Assembly (NCBI GenBank): GCA_947176485.1
Contig: CAMWQS010000076.1
Coordinates: 1 to 7,324 of the forward strand
Source of the DNA: an uncultured Clostridia bacterium
GTDB taxonomy: Bacteria; Bacillota; Clostridia; Christensenellales; Borkfalkiaceae
DNA length: 7,324 nt
Direction: 5' to 3'
Shown one piece after another: positions 1 to 6,531 of this stretch. Both the position numbers and the translations under genes were made by a program. The first letter of the stretch is position 1; each line of letters opens with the position of its first letter. The notes under the pieces are model-generated. The model saw nothing but the letters and a program-made list of their open reading frames with translations, was not told the DNA's origin and did no database searches.

Positions 1-290
1 AGGGTGTAAAATCGAAAATCCCTTTCAACGCAGGACCCGCAGGGATTAAAGAGCTTGACGCATACATTTCTGCTTTTCTTGCCGAAAACGGCGGTGAAGT
101 GGACTATATCCACGGCGAAGAAGATTTAATAGGCTTTACCCAAAACGGCGTTGGCATATTGCTTCCCGCAATAAAAAAGAACGATTTGTTCAGCCTTATA
201 AAGAAAAACGGCAACTTGCCCAAAAAGACTTTTTCTATGGGCGAAGGCTACGAAAAGCGGTATTACGTAGAAGCAAAGACGATAATTTAA
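1..290 (+). CDS. DUF1015 family protein, C-terminal part (cut by window start)
   Basis: The frame is open from base 3 to the TAA at 288-290, giving 95 residues with no start in the window, so this is the C-terminus of a longer protein. The tail reads VDYIHGEEDL, then GVGILLPAIKKNDLF, then LPKKTFSMGEGYEKRYYVEA. I recall this pattern (Y-I-H-G-E-D, G-F-L-L-P-A, L-P-R-K-T-F-S-M-G, E-K-R-Y-Y-x-E) from the C-terminal end of one DUF1015 (COG4198) subgroup in Clostridia. The family has no established biochemical function; related genes often sit near serine-biosynthesis genes (serA/serC). The gene ends 9 bases before the aspartate kinase start, so it probably belongs to the same transcript. The in-frame GTG at base 99 is an internal valine and not a start, because the homologous sequence continues upstream of it. 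Coding is near certain; the family assignment is from memory of motifs. Confidence 0.75.
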   Translation, partial: GVKSKIPFNAGPAGIKELDAYISAFLAENGGEVDYIHGEEDLIGFTQNGVGILLPAIKKNDLFSLIKKNGNLPKKTFSMGEGYEKRYYVEAKTII

Positions 291-295
291 GGAAG
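291..295 (+). promoter_or_regulatory. Ribosome binding site of the aspartate kinase gene
   Basis: GGAAG directly follows the upstream stop codon and lies 4 bases before the ATG at 300. It is the only Shine-Dalgarno-like element in this short gap and supports the chosen start, which also puts the conserved KFGGTS motif at residue 7, where the family has it. Confidence 0.55.
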
Positions 296-299
296 ACTT

Positions 300-1619
300 A
301 TGTCAGTTAAGGTTTGTAAATTCGGCGGCACGTCTATGGCGGACGGCAACGTCATAAACGGAGTTAAAAAAATAATAGAAAGCGATGTGGAGCGCAAATA
401 CGTGGTAGTTTCCGCCCCCGGTAAAAGATACTCCGGGGATACCAAGGTTACCGACCTTTTGTATGCTTGTTATGCAGAGCTTCAAAAAAACGGCAACTGT
501 AAAAAAAGCTTTCCCGCCGTTCGCGCCCGCTACGTTTCTCTCGTTAAAGAGTTGAATATTCACTTCGATATCGACGCACTTTTGGACGAAACCGAGGCCA
601 TGATAGAGCGGGAAAAGAGCGAAGATTTCACCGCTTCACGCGGGGAATATCTTTGCGCACGCATAGTTGCTGAAGTTTTGGACGCCAAGTTTATTGACGC
701 CAAGGACGTCATTTTCTTCAACGAGGACGGCAGCTTGGACGGCGAAAAATCGTATAAAGCAATTTCTTTTGCCGTTTCGGATGCGGAACGCGCCGTTATC
801 CCCGGCTTCTACGGTAGGGGTGCAGACGGCAAGGTTAAAACCTTTACCCGCGGCGGTTCGGATATTTCGGGCTCGGTAGTTGCCCGCGCTGTGAACGCCA
901 GCGTGTACGAGAACTGGACGGACGTTTCGGGCTTCCTTGCCTGCGACCCGCACATAGTTGATAGCCCCGTAAAAATCAAGACCATATCCTATAAGGAGCT
1001 GCGCGAGCTCAGCTATATGGGTGCAAACGTTTTACATAGTGACAGCATTTTCCCTCTTAGAAAGGCAAATATCCCCATTCAGATTAAGAACACCTTTAGC
1101 CCCCAAGACGCTGGCACTTCAATTCTTCCCAGCACGCGCTATACGCCGAGTGGTAGCTTGGTAACCGGCGTTGCGGGCAAAAAGAATTTTACCGTACTTT
1201 TCATTGAAAAATCGCATATGAACGCCGAAGTCGGCTTTATCTGCAAGGTTTTGGGCGTATTCGTAGAAGAAAATATCCCCATCGAGCATATTCCTTCGGG
1301 CATAGACACGATGTCGCTCGTCGTTGAAAGCGGCAGGCTGCCCAAGGAAAAGCTTGACGTTATAATCGAAAAAATCAAAGCGGCAGTTGCGCCCGATATT
1401 ATCCGCGTAATTGAGGATATAGCTTTAATTGCAACGGTTGGGCACGGAATGTCCTCGTCAGTCGGTACTTCCGCAAGGCTATTTAACGCAATCGCTAACG
1501 CAAATATCAACATAAAAATGATAGACCAAGGTTCAAGCGAACTGAACATTATAGTCGGCGTAAAGAACGAAGACTATGAAAAATGTATCCGCGCCATCTA
1601 TTCTGAATTTTTCAACTAA
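300..1619 (+). CDS. lysC: Aspartate kinase (aspartokinase), monofunctional with two ACT domains
   Basis: This cytoplasmic enzyme phosphorylates L-aspartate with ATP to 4-phospho-aspartate, the committed step towards lysine, threonine, methionine and diaminopimelate. At 439 residues it has the length of a monofunctional aspartokinase. The N-terminal amino-acid-kinase domain (about 1-280) shows KFGGTS at 7-12, SRGEY at 113-117, GFYGR at 169-173, TRGGSD at 183-188 and TDVSG at 207-211. The C-terminus carries two ACT regions, about 295-345 and 373-438, the usual site of feedback by lysine or threonine; which effector binds cannot be read from sequence. Some motif positions differ from the textbook form (TFTRGGSDISG instead of GRGGSDTTA, DVSGFLACDPHIV instead of DVDGVYTADPR), which I take as a lineage variant because the core glycines and acidic residues are kept. 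It lies 9 bases after the DUF1015 gene and 9 bases before the MBL gene. The symbol is generic, since paralogues may exist elsewhere. Confidence 0.95.
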   Translation: MSVKVCKFGGTSMADGNVINGVKKIIESDVERKYVVVSAPGKRYSGDTKVTDLLYACYAELQKNGNCKKSFPAVRARYVSLVKELNIHFDIDALLDETEAMIEREKSEDFTASRGEYLCARIVAEVLDAKFIDAKDVIFFNEDGSLDGEKSYKAISFAVSDAERAVIPGFYGRGADGKVKTFTRGGSDISGSVVARAVNASVYENWTDVSGFLACDPHIVDSPVKIKTISYKELRELSYMGANVLHSDSIFPLRKANIPIQIKNTFSPQDAGTSILPSTRYTPSGSLVTGVAGKKNFTVLFIEKSHMNAEVGFICKVLGVFVEENIPIEHIPSGIDTMSLVVESGRLPKEKLDVIIEKIKAAVAPDIIRVIEDIALIATVGHGMSSSVGTSARLFNAIANANINIKMIDQGSSELNIIVGVKNEDYEKCIRAIYSEFFN

Positions 1620-1628
1620 CCGAAAACA

Positions 1629-2642
1629 ATGCCGCAAATGAAAAAGCGCAAATTATCGCGCAGCAAAATTATTGCTATCGTAATGGCGGGTTTAGCACTT
1701 CTTGCCGTAATTTCAATTCTAATCGTCAACGCTTTCATTCCCGTTAAATACCTTTCGTCGTACCTCGTTTCCAAGTCGTTAAACGAAGTCGGGCAAATGC
1801 GCGTAAATTTCTTGGACGTCGGCAACGGTGACTGTACGATAGTCGAGCTACCCGACGGCAAAGTGCTTTTAATTGACGGCGGCGACGGAACATATTCACA
1901 TAATCTTAAAATTTTTAAAGAGTTAAACCGCCGCAAAATCGATAAAATAGATTACCTTATATGCTCGTCGGTTGAAAACGACGGCTGCGGCGGACTTGCG
2001 GAAATTTTAAAATATAAAGAGGTAGATAAGGTTTTTGCGCCTTACTGCCCGTTGGTTTATATTTCCGAAGGCTATAAATCTTTTTGCGACGAGCTGCAAA
2101 AGCGCAGCGGAGAGCCGTCTTATTGTGAGTACGGTATTGGAGTAGAAGGTGACGATTACTTCTTTTGTTTTCTGTCGCCAGACTATCACGGTGTTGATGG
2201 CGGAGAGTACGACGAGCTGCTAAAAGACCCCACGACGAAAAATATCAAAAACGCTTCAGCCGTTATCTGGCTTGAATACGGCGGCGTAAGCTTTCTGTTT
2301 TTAAGTGGCGTCGGACGAGCAGTCCAAACGAAGCTGATGGACTATTACCTTATTACGGGGCTGGAATTTAGCGGGCGCAAGATAGATATTGCTAACTGTA
2401 ACGTATTAAAAATGTCCGACCACGGCTCCGAAGAAGGCGCTTACACACCTTTTCTCGATTTTATTAAACCCGAAACGGCAATAATCTCGGTTGGCGAGAA
2501 CGGAAGGGGACTTCCCACCTTGGCGGCACTGTCAAACGCGCAGAACTCCGTCGGCGACAGCCTTTACAGAACGGACGAGCTGGGCACGGTTACGTTTACC
2601 GTCAAAGACGGAAGCTACGAAATTTCAAAGGAGAAAAAATGA
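1629..2642 (+). CDS. Membrane-anchored ComEC-like metallo-beta-lactamase-fold protein, degenerate metal site
   Basis: The 337-residue product starts with a basic stretch (residues 4-13), one hydrophobic helix at about 14-37, and a C-terminal MBL-fold domain at about 57-333, predicted outside the membrane. The domain follows the ComEC-type MBL pattern: FLDVGNGDC (61-69, usual DVGQGDA), LIDGG (81-85), ICSSVENDGCGGL (111-123), FLFLSGV (222-228), VLKMSDHGS (259-267), ISVGENGRGLP (286-296) and YRTDELGTVT (313-322). The metal ligands are largely gone. The HxxxDH motif reads SxxxDG (114-119), the Asp of the TGD motif is Val228, the first His of HHGS is Asp264, and the His of GHP is Leu295. Asp118 and His265 remain. 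A pseudoenzyme with a structural or binding role is inferred. There are eight cysteines in the predicted outer domain. No Shine-Dalgarno is visible before ATG 1629 or the alternative ATG 1638. Substrate and partner are unknown. Confidence 0.85.
   Translation: MPQMKKRKLSRSKIIAIVMAGLALLAVISILIVNAFIPVKYLSSYLVSKSLNEVGQMRVNFLDVGNGDCTIVELPDGKVLLIDGGDGTYSHNLKIFKELNRRKIDKIDYLICSSVENDGCGGLAEILKYKEVDKVFAPYCPLVYISEGYKSFCDELQKRSGEPSYCEYGIGVEGDDYFFCFLSPDYHGVDGGEYDELLKDPTTKNIKNASAVIWLEYGGVSFLFLSGVGRAVQTKLMDYYLITGLEFSGRKIDIANCNVLKMSDHGSEEGAYTPFLDFIKPETAIISVGENGRGLPTLAALSNAQNSVGDSLYRTDELGTVTFTVKDGSYEISKEKK
2627..2633 (+). promoter_or_regulatory. Strong ribosome binding site of aroC
   Basis: AAAGGAG lies inside the last codons of the MBL gene, 5 bases before the ATG at 2639. 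It fixes the aroC start, which overlaps the MBL stop as ATGA. It is the best Shine-Dalgarno match in the window and contrasts with the missing one before the MBL gene. Confidence 0.8.
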
Positions 2643-3763
2643 AGCTAACTACTGCGGGAGAATCGCACGGCAAGGCCCTTATAGGAATTATCGAGGGATT
2701 GCCTTCCAACTTAAAAATTGACGTTGAAGAAATCAACCGTTATTTAGCACTTCGCCAAAGCGGCTACGGTAGAGGGGGCAGGCAGAAGATTGAAAAGGAT
2801 ACCGTTGAAATTATAAGCGGTGTCAGAAATCTTCTCACTCTCGGCAGCCCGCTTTCTTTTGCAGTACGAAATAAGGACTACGAAAACTGGCGTGAAGTCG
2901 TCGCACCCGAGGGTTGCGATACTCAGCAAAGGCAGCTTACGAAGGTCCGCCCCGGGCACGCCGATTTGACGGGCGTTTTAAAGTACGATCAGACCGATGC
3001 ACGCAATATTTTAGAGCGTGCAAGTGCGCGTGAAACCGCCGCAAGAGTCGTGGGCGGAAGTATCGCAAGGCAATATTTAAAGGCTTTGGGCGTGGAAGTT
3101 TCGGGCTACGTAAAATCAGTCGGAAACGTCGTAGACCCCCATATATATGCCTTTGAACGCCTTTCCGAGGCAAAAAACCACTTGCTTTTTATGCTTGACG
3201 GTGAAAAGGAGCGTGAAGCCGAAAAACTTCTCGATAAGCTTAAAGCGGAGGGCGACACCGCAGGTGGCATAATCGAAATTCGCGTTAAGGGTTTAAAGAG
3301 CGGCTTCGGTAGCTGTATGCAGTATTCAACCAAGCTTGACGCAATTTTGTGCGGCGCAATCATGAGCGTACAAGCTATCAAGGGCGTTGAAGTTGGCTTA
3401 GGCTTCGAAGCGGCTAAAAAGGAAGGCAGTAAGGTTCACGACGAAATATATTATGACGGCGGCTACTTCCGCAAAACCAACAACGCAGGCGGTATAGAGG
3501 GCGGAATGTCCAACGGTGAAGAAATAGTTCTCCGTGCGGCTATGAAACCCATTCCCACGCTTATGAAGGGACTGAACACCGTCGATATTTCCAATAATCA
3601 ACCCGCAAAAGCCGCGGGCGAAAGAAGTGACGTCGCGGCAGTCTGCGCGGCTGAAATCATCTTGGAAAGCGTCGTTGCGTTTGCCCTTGCGGACATGGTT
3701 TCCCAAAGACTTGGCGGCGACAATATGGGCGAGGTGTTGGAAAGATACAACGCTTTGAGGTAA
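2639..3763 (+). CDS. aroC: Chorismate synthase
   Basis: The enzyme converts 5-enolpyruvylshikimate-3-phosphate to chorismate, using reduced FMN as a catalytic cofactor; it is the last step of the shikimate pathway and normally a homotetramer. The 374 residues match the usual bacterial length. Visible family marks are GESHGKALIGIIEGLPS (7-23, catalytic-type His10), RQSGYGRGGRQKIEKD (39-54, FMN/substrate loop), RPGHADLTG (104-112, His107), RASARETAARV (127-137) and GERSDVAAV (327-335), followed by the C-terminal AAEIILES stretch. All key residues are present, so the protein should be active. Its start overlaps the stop of the MBL gene (ATGA) behind a strong ribosome binding site, and aroB follows after a 3-base gap. 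The last-step gene therefore comes first in the local aro block. Confidence 0.98.
   Translation: MKLTTAGESHGKALIGIIEGLPSNLKIDVEEINRYLALRQSGYGRGGRQKIEKDTVEIISGVRNLLTLGSPLSFAVRNKDYENWREVVAPEGCDTQQRQLTKVRPGHADLTGVLKYDQTDARNILERASARETAARVVGGSIARQYLKALGVEVSGYVKSVGNVVDPHIYAFERLSEAKNHLLFMLDGEKEREAEKLLDKLKAEGDTAGGIIEIRVKGLKSGFGSCMQYSTKLDAILCGAIMSVQAIKGVEVGLGFEAAKKEGSKVHDEIYYDGGYFRKTNNAGGIEGGMSNGEEIVLRAAMKPIPTLMKGLNTVDISNNQPAKAAGERSDVAAVCAAEIILESVVAFALADMVSQRLGGDNMGEVLERYNALR
3757..3760 (+). promoter_or_regulatory. Ribosome binding site of aroB
   Basis: GAGG covers the final codon region of aroC, 6 bases before the ATG at 3767. It supports the short 3-base gap and translational coupling between aroC and aroB. 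Confidence 0.6.
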
Positions 3764-3766
3764 AAT

Positions 3767-4825
3767 ATGCAGGATATAACCATAAAAACCGCAACGGTCG
3801 AAAGTGTAATTCACTGCGGTGCGGGTGCGTTTGATAAATACGCCCCCGAACTGAAAAACAGACAATTATTTCTTATCACGGACAGCACCGTTGACAAACT
3901 GTACGCTGACCTTTTAAATACAACTTTTGGCGAAAATACCCCCAAATTCGTATTCAAAGCGGGGGAAAAGAGCAAAACCACTCGCACGCTCCTTGCAATT
4001 TTGCAGAAAATGCTTGAATGCGGTATGCGTAGAAATTGCCTCGTAATCGCCTTTGGTGGTGGGGTAGTAGGCGATATCGCGGGGCTTGCCGCCGCGCTCT
4101 ATATGCGCGGGGTTAAACTCGTGCAAATTCCCACCACGCTTTTGGCGCAAGTCGATAGTTCGGTCGGGGGTAAAACCGCAGTCGACATGTGCGGCGTTAA
4201 AAACGTTATAGGTACTTTCTATCAGCCCCAAGAAGTAATAGCCGACCCTCGCTTTTTGTCAACTTTACCCAAAAGGGAGATAAGGTGCGGGCTGGGCGAA
4301 ATAATCAAACACGGCGCACTGAATGCGGAAATATTCAAAAAGCTGAAGGCAAACGAAAGAAAGCTTACGAAGCCAGAATTTCTCGAAGATATAATTTATT
4401 ACAATATCGCGCATAAGGCTAACGTCGTTACCGAGGACGAAAAGGAAACGACGGGGCTCAGAAAGACCTTGAACTTAGGGCACACCACAGGGCACGCTTT
4501 AGAGCTTTTATACGGCAAGCTTTCCCACGGGGAGTACGTTTTAACGGGTATGTACTACGAGCTTCAAATTGCGCGAAACTTAGGCATATGTGGGGGCCAA
4601 TACGCAAAAAGTATTGAAAAATTGATACTTAAAGTATTGAAAAAGGTACCCACCTTCGACGGCATTGAAAAAGCTGCCGAGCTTGCCCTTCACGATAAAA
4701 AGAACGATACCGAGCTTATATCTATAATCGTTCCCAAATGCGAGGGCGAAAGCGCGGAAATTAAGATAAAGAAAGACGAATACGCTAAATATTTAAAGCA
4801 GATTTCCGACGATTTAAGGGGTTAA
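3767..4825 (+). CDS. aroB: 3-Dehydroquinate synthase
   Basis: The enzyme cyclises DAHP to 3-dehydroquinate, the second step of the shikimate pathway, using NAD+ and a divalent metal in the cytoplasm. The 352 residues fit the family. The NAD-binding region shows FGGGVVGDIAG (96-106) and PTTLLAQVDSSVGGKT (122-137), both nearly canonical. Likely metal ligands are Glu178 (in GEIIKHG, 177-183), His239 (in NLGHTTGHALE, 236-246) and His254 (in LSHGE, 252-256). The C-terminal HDKKND (309-314) matches the conserved DKK segment. All expected catalytic features are present, so an active enzyme is predicted. It follows aroC by 3 bases and precedes aroE by 1 base (TAA-A-ATG). Its substrate must come from a DAHP synthase encoded outside this window. 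Confidence 0.98.
   Translation: MQDITIKTATVESVIHCGAGAFDKYAPELKNRQLFLITDSTVDKLYADLLNTTFGENTPKFVFKAGEKSKTTRTLLAILQKMLECGMRRNCLVIAFGGGVVGDIAGLAAALYMRGVKLVQIPTTLLAQVDSSVGGKTAVDMCGVKNVIGTFYQPQEVIADPRFLSTLPKREIRCGLGEIIKHGALNAEIFKKLKANERKLTKPEFLEDIIYYNIAHKANVVTEDEKETTGLRKTLNLGHTTGHALELLYGKLSHGEYVLTGMYYELQIARNLGICGGQYAKSIEKLILKVLKKVPTFDGIEKAAELALHDKKNDTELISIIVPKCEGESAEIKIKKDEYAKYLKQISDDLRG
4816..4821 (+). promoter_or_regulatory. Ribosome binding site of aroE
   Basis: AAGGGG sits in the last codons of aroB, 5 bases before the ATG at 4827. It selects this start, one base after the aroB stop codon. Confidence 0.65.
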
Positions 4826-4826
4826 A

Positions 4827-5633
4827 ATGACTAAGAAGAAACTTGCGGTTATCGGTAAGGACGTATCAAAGTCCACAAGTCCGCAAATTCACAACTTCAT
4901 TGCAAGCCGTTTAAGCTTAGCGGTAGAGTACGATAAAATCTCTATCCACGAAAGCGAGTTTGAAGGTAGGATAGACGCGTTAATTGCGGCATATGACGGG
5001 GTCAACGTAACTATTCCCTATAAATTGGCAGTCATTCCGCACCTTAAAAATATTGAAGGCGACGCTAAAGTTTTCGGCGCGGTTAACACCGTTAACTGCT
5101 TGACTCTTACCGGCGACAATACCGACGGGCTCGGCTTCATGCTTATGCTTAAAAATAACGGCGTTGACGCTTGCGGCAAGAAGGTTCTTCTTTTGGGTGC
5201 CGGTGGCGCGGGCAGAAGCGTCGCCAAAAAACTTTTAGACGCAGGCGCGCAAATTTTTGTATACGATAAGAATACCGAAAACGCAAAGTCGTTGGAGCAA
5301 GAGTTTAATGGCGTTCACGCCTTGGATGAAATTGCGGACGAGCCTTATTATCTGATTATCAACGCAACGGGTGTGGGAATGCACAAGACCGAAGGAATTT
5401 CCCCCGTAGGCGAAAAGCTTTTAAGCCTTTGCGAGGTGGCGGTTGATTTGATTTACGTTCCCGAAAAGAGCGAATTTCTCCGCCTTGCAGAGAGCAAAAA
5501 CAAAAAAATTATTAACGGAAAAGCTATGCTTTTCTATCAAGCGTATTACGCGGACTGTATCTTCTTCGGTTTAAAACCCGACGAGGCGCAAGCAAAAAAA
5601 TTATTTACGGAATTTAACGAGGTGGTAAAATGA
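4827..5633 (+). CDS. aroE: Shikimate dehydrogenase (NADP+)
   Basis: The enzyme reduces 3-dehydroshikimate to shikimate with NADPH, the fourth pathway step. The 268 residues match stand-alone bacterial AroE. The N-terminal substrate domain shows SKSTSPQIHN (14-23, shikimate-binding serines), NVTIPYK (60-66, catalytic Lys66), GAVNT (84-88) and GDNTDGLGF (96-104, catalytic Asp100). The cofactor domain has the Rossmann loop GAGGAGRS (124-131). NATGVGM (179-185), DLIYVP (207-212) and the Gln238 region near the C-terminus complete the active site. Nothing essential is missing. I cannot exclude quinate side activity (YdiB-like), but the aro-operon context favours biosynthetic AroE. It lies one base after aroB, and its stop overlaps the start of aroQ as ATGA. 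Confidence 0.97.
   Translation: MTKKKLAVIGKDVSKSTSPQIHNFIASRLSLAVEYDKISIHESEFEGRIDALIAAYDGVNVTIPYKLAVIPHLKNIEGDAKVFGAVNTVNCLTLTGDNTDGLGFMLMLKNNGVDACGKKVLLLGAGGAGRSVAKKLLDAGAQIFVYDKNTENAKSLEQEFNGVHALDEIADEPYYLIINATGVGMHKTEGISPVGEKLLSLCEVAVDLIYVPEKSEFLRLAESKNKKIINGKAMLFYQAYYADCIFFGLKPDEAQAKKLFTEFNEVVK
5619..5625 (+). promoter_or_regulatory. Ribosome binding site of aroQ
   Basis: GAGGTGG lies within the end of aroE, 4 bases before the ATG at 5630. It supports the ATGA overlap start and coupling to aroE translation. Confidence 0.7.
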
Positions 5634-6040
5634 AACTTCTGTTTATCAACGGTGTCAACCTTAATATGACCGGCGTTCGTGAAAAAGGTGTATACGGCAC
5701 GGCAACTCTTGAAGAAATCAATAAAGATATTGCCGCGCACTTCAAAAACGATAAATGCGAATTTTATCAAAGCAACTTGGAGGGCGATATCTGCACCAAA
5801 CTGCAACAAGCCGACTGCGACGGTATAATTTTAAATGCGGGGGCGTTTACCCATTACAGTTACGCAATACGCGACGCCATCGCGGCAATAAAAATTCCCG
5901 TTGTGGAAGTTCACTTGTCTAACGTGCACGCCCGTGAAGAGTTCAGACATAATTCCGTTTTGTCTGAAGTGTGCAAGGGCGTTATCTGCGGGTTCGGTAA
6001 AAACAGCTATATCCTGGCGGGCGAAAGTTTTAAGCTATGA
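5630..6040 (+). CDS. aroQ: Type II 3-dehydroquinate dehydratase
   Basis: The enzyme dehydrates 3-dehydroquinate to 3-dehydroshikimate, the third pathway step, through an enolate mechanism; the family is usually a dodecamer. At 136 residues it is slightly short for a family of roughly 140-150. Recognisable parts are FINGVNLNMTGVREKGVYG (5-23, with Arg17 and catalytic-type Tyr22), FYQSNLEGD (45-53), LNAGAFTHYS (68-77), EVHLSNVHAREEFRH (93-107, catalytic-type His100, Arg106) and GFGKNSY (121-127). The overall match is secure. Three signature positions differ from the common form: NGVN instead of NGPN, NAGAFTH instead of NPGAYTH, and SNLEG instead of SNHEG. Catalytic Tyr, Arg and His are retained, so activity is expected. 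Both ends overlap neighbours as ATGA (aroE before, aroK after). Confidence 0.95.
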   Translation: MKLLFINGVNLNMTGVREKGVYGTATLEEINKDIAAHFKNDKCEFYQSNLEGDICTKLQQADCDGIILNAGAFTHYSYAIRDAIAAIKIPVVEVHLSNVHAREEFRHNSVLSEVCKGVICGFGKNSYILAGESFKL

Positions 6041-6531
6041 ATATAGTTTTAATCGGTATGCCCGCAAGCGGGAAGACCACCGTTGCCGCCGCTTTGGCGA
6101 AAGACTTGGGGCTTAAAGTGCTTGATACTGACGCGCTTATAGTCCAAAGGCACGGTGAAATAAATAAGATTTTCGAAAAGTTCGGTGAAGAACATTTCCG
6201 CAACCTTGAAAGCGAGACTGTCAACGATGTTGCAAAAAATACCGACGCCGTCATATCAACGGGCGGCGGGTGTCCTTTACGCAAAGAAAACGTGCTTGCT
6301 TTGAAAAAGAGTGGCAAGATAATTTTTTTGCGCACTTCGATTAACGAACTTATAAGAAGAACGGAAGGGGACGGAACACGCCCCCTTTTAAAGGGTGAAA
6401 GGGAAGAAAGGCTTAAAAGCCTTTTATCCGTACGCACGCCCGTCTACGAAGAAGCTGCGGACTTCACGGTAGATACGGACGGACTTACCCCCGAAGAAAT
6501 TGCAAAGAAAATTACGGAGTTTATAAGATGA
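6037..6531 (+). CDS. aroK: Shikimate kinase
   Basis: The enzyme phosphorylates shikimate with ATP to shikimate-3-phosphate, the fifth pathway step. The 164 residues are normal for a monomeric bacterial AroK/AroL. It shows the P-loop GMPASGKTT (7-15), the substrate/Mg2+ motif DTD (30-32), FGEEHFRNLE (49-58, Arg55), STGGGCP (74-80, shikimate-binding glycines), the LID segment RPLLKG (115-120), and Arg133 in a VRTPVYEEAAD stretch. All active-site elements are in place. Its start overlaps the aroQ stop (ATGA) without a clear Shine-Dalgarno, so translation probably relies on coupling to aroQ. Its own stop overlaps the start of the following reductase gene. Confidence 0.97.
   Translation: MNIVLIGMPASGKTTVAAALAKDLGLKVLDTDALIVQRHGEINKIFEKFGEEHFRNLESETVNDVAKNTDAVISTGGGCPLRKENVLALKKSGKIIFLRTSINELIRRTEGDGTRPLLKGEREERLKSLLSVRTPVYEEAADFTVDTDGLTPEEIAKKITEFIR
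6516..6519 (+). promoter_or_regulatory. Ribosome binding site of the SDR gene
   Basis: GGAG near the end of aroK lies 8 bases before the ATG at 6528. It supports this start, which also puts the TGGTKGIG cofactor motif at residue 7, the family's usual place. Confidence 0.55.

Noticed and set aside
1139..1549. 136-codon minus-strand open frame with hydrophobic stretches inside lysC
   Set aside because: It is the mirror of the ACT-domain region; the apparent hydrophobicity comes from the complement of Asp/Glu/Lys-rich codons.
1617..1631. Possible stop-codon readthrough joining lysC to the MBL gene in the same frame
   Set aside because: The frames agree, but the stop is TAA followed by CCG with no known readthrough context, and a cytoplasmic kinase fused before a membrane anchor makes little sense.
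1629..2642. Active beta-lactamase, ribonuclease or DNA-uptake nuclease
   Set aside because: Most metal ligands are missing and there are no ComEC channel helices, so a catalytic or competence role is not supported.
2491..2721. 76-codon plus-strand frame overlapping the end of the MBL gene and start of aroC
   Set aside because: Both overlapped genes have strong motif support, and the frame's product resembles no family.
3398..3865. 155-codon minus-strand open frame over the aroC-aroB junction
   Set aside because: It spans two well-supported genes on the other strand and its translation shows no family motif.
6383..6395. Near-palindrome CCCTTTTAAAGGG inside aroK
   Set aside because: It encodes the conserved RPLLKG LID motif, its arms are separated by a single base so no hairpin can form, and it is far from any promoter.
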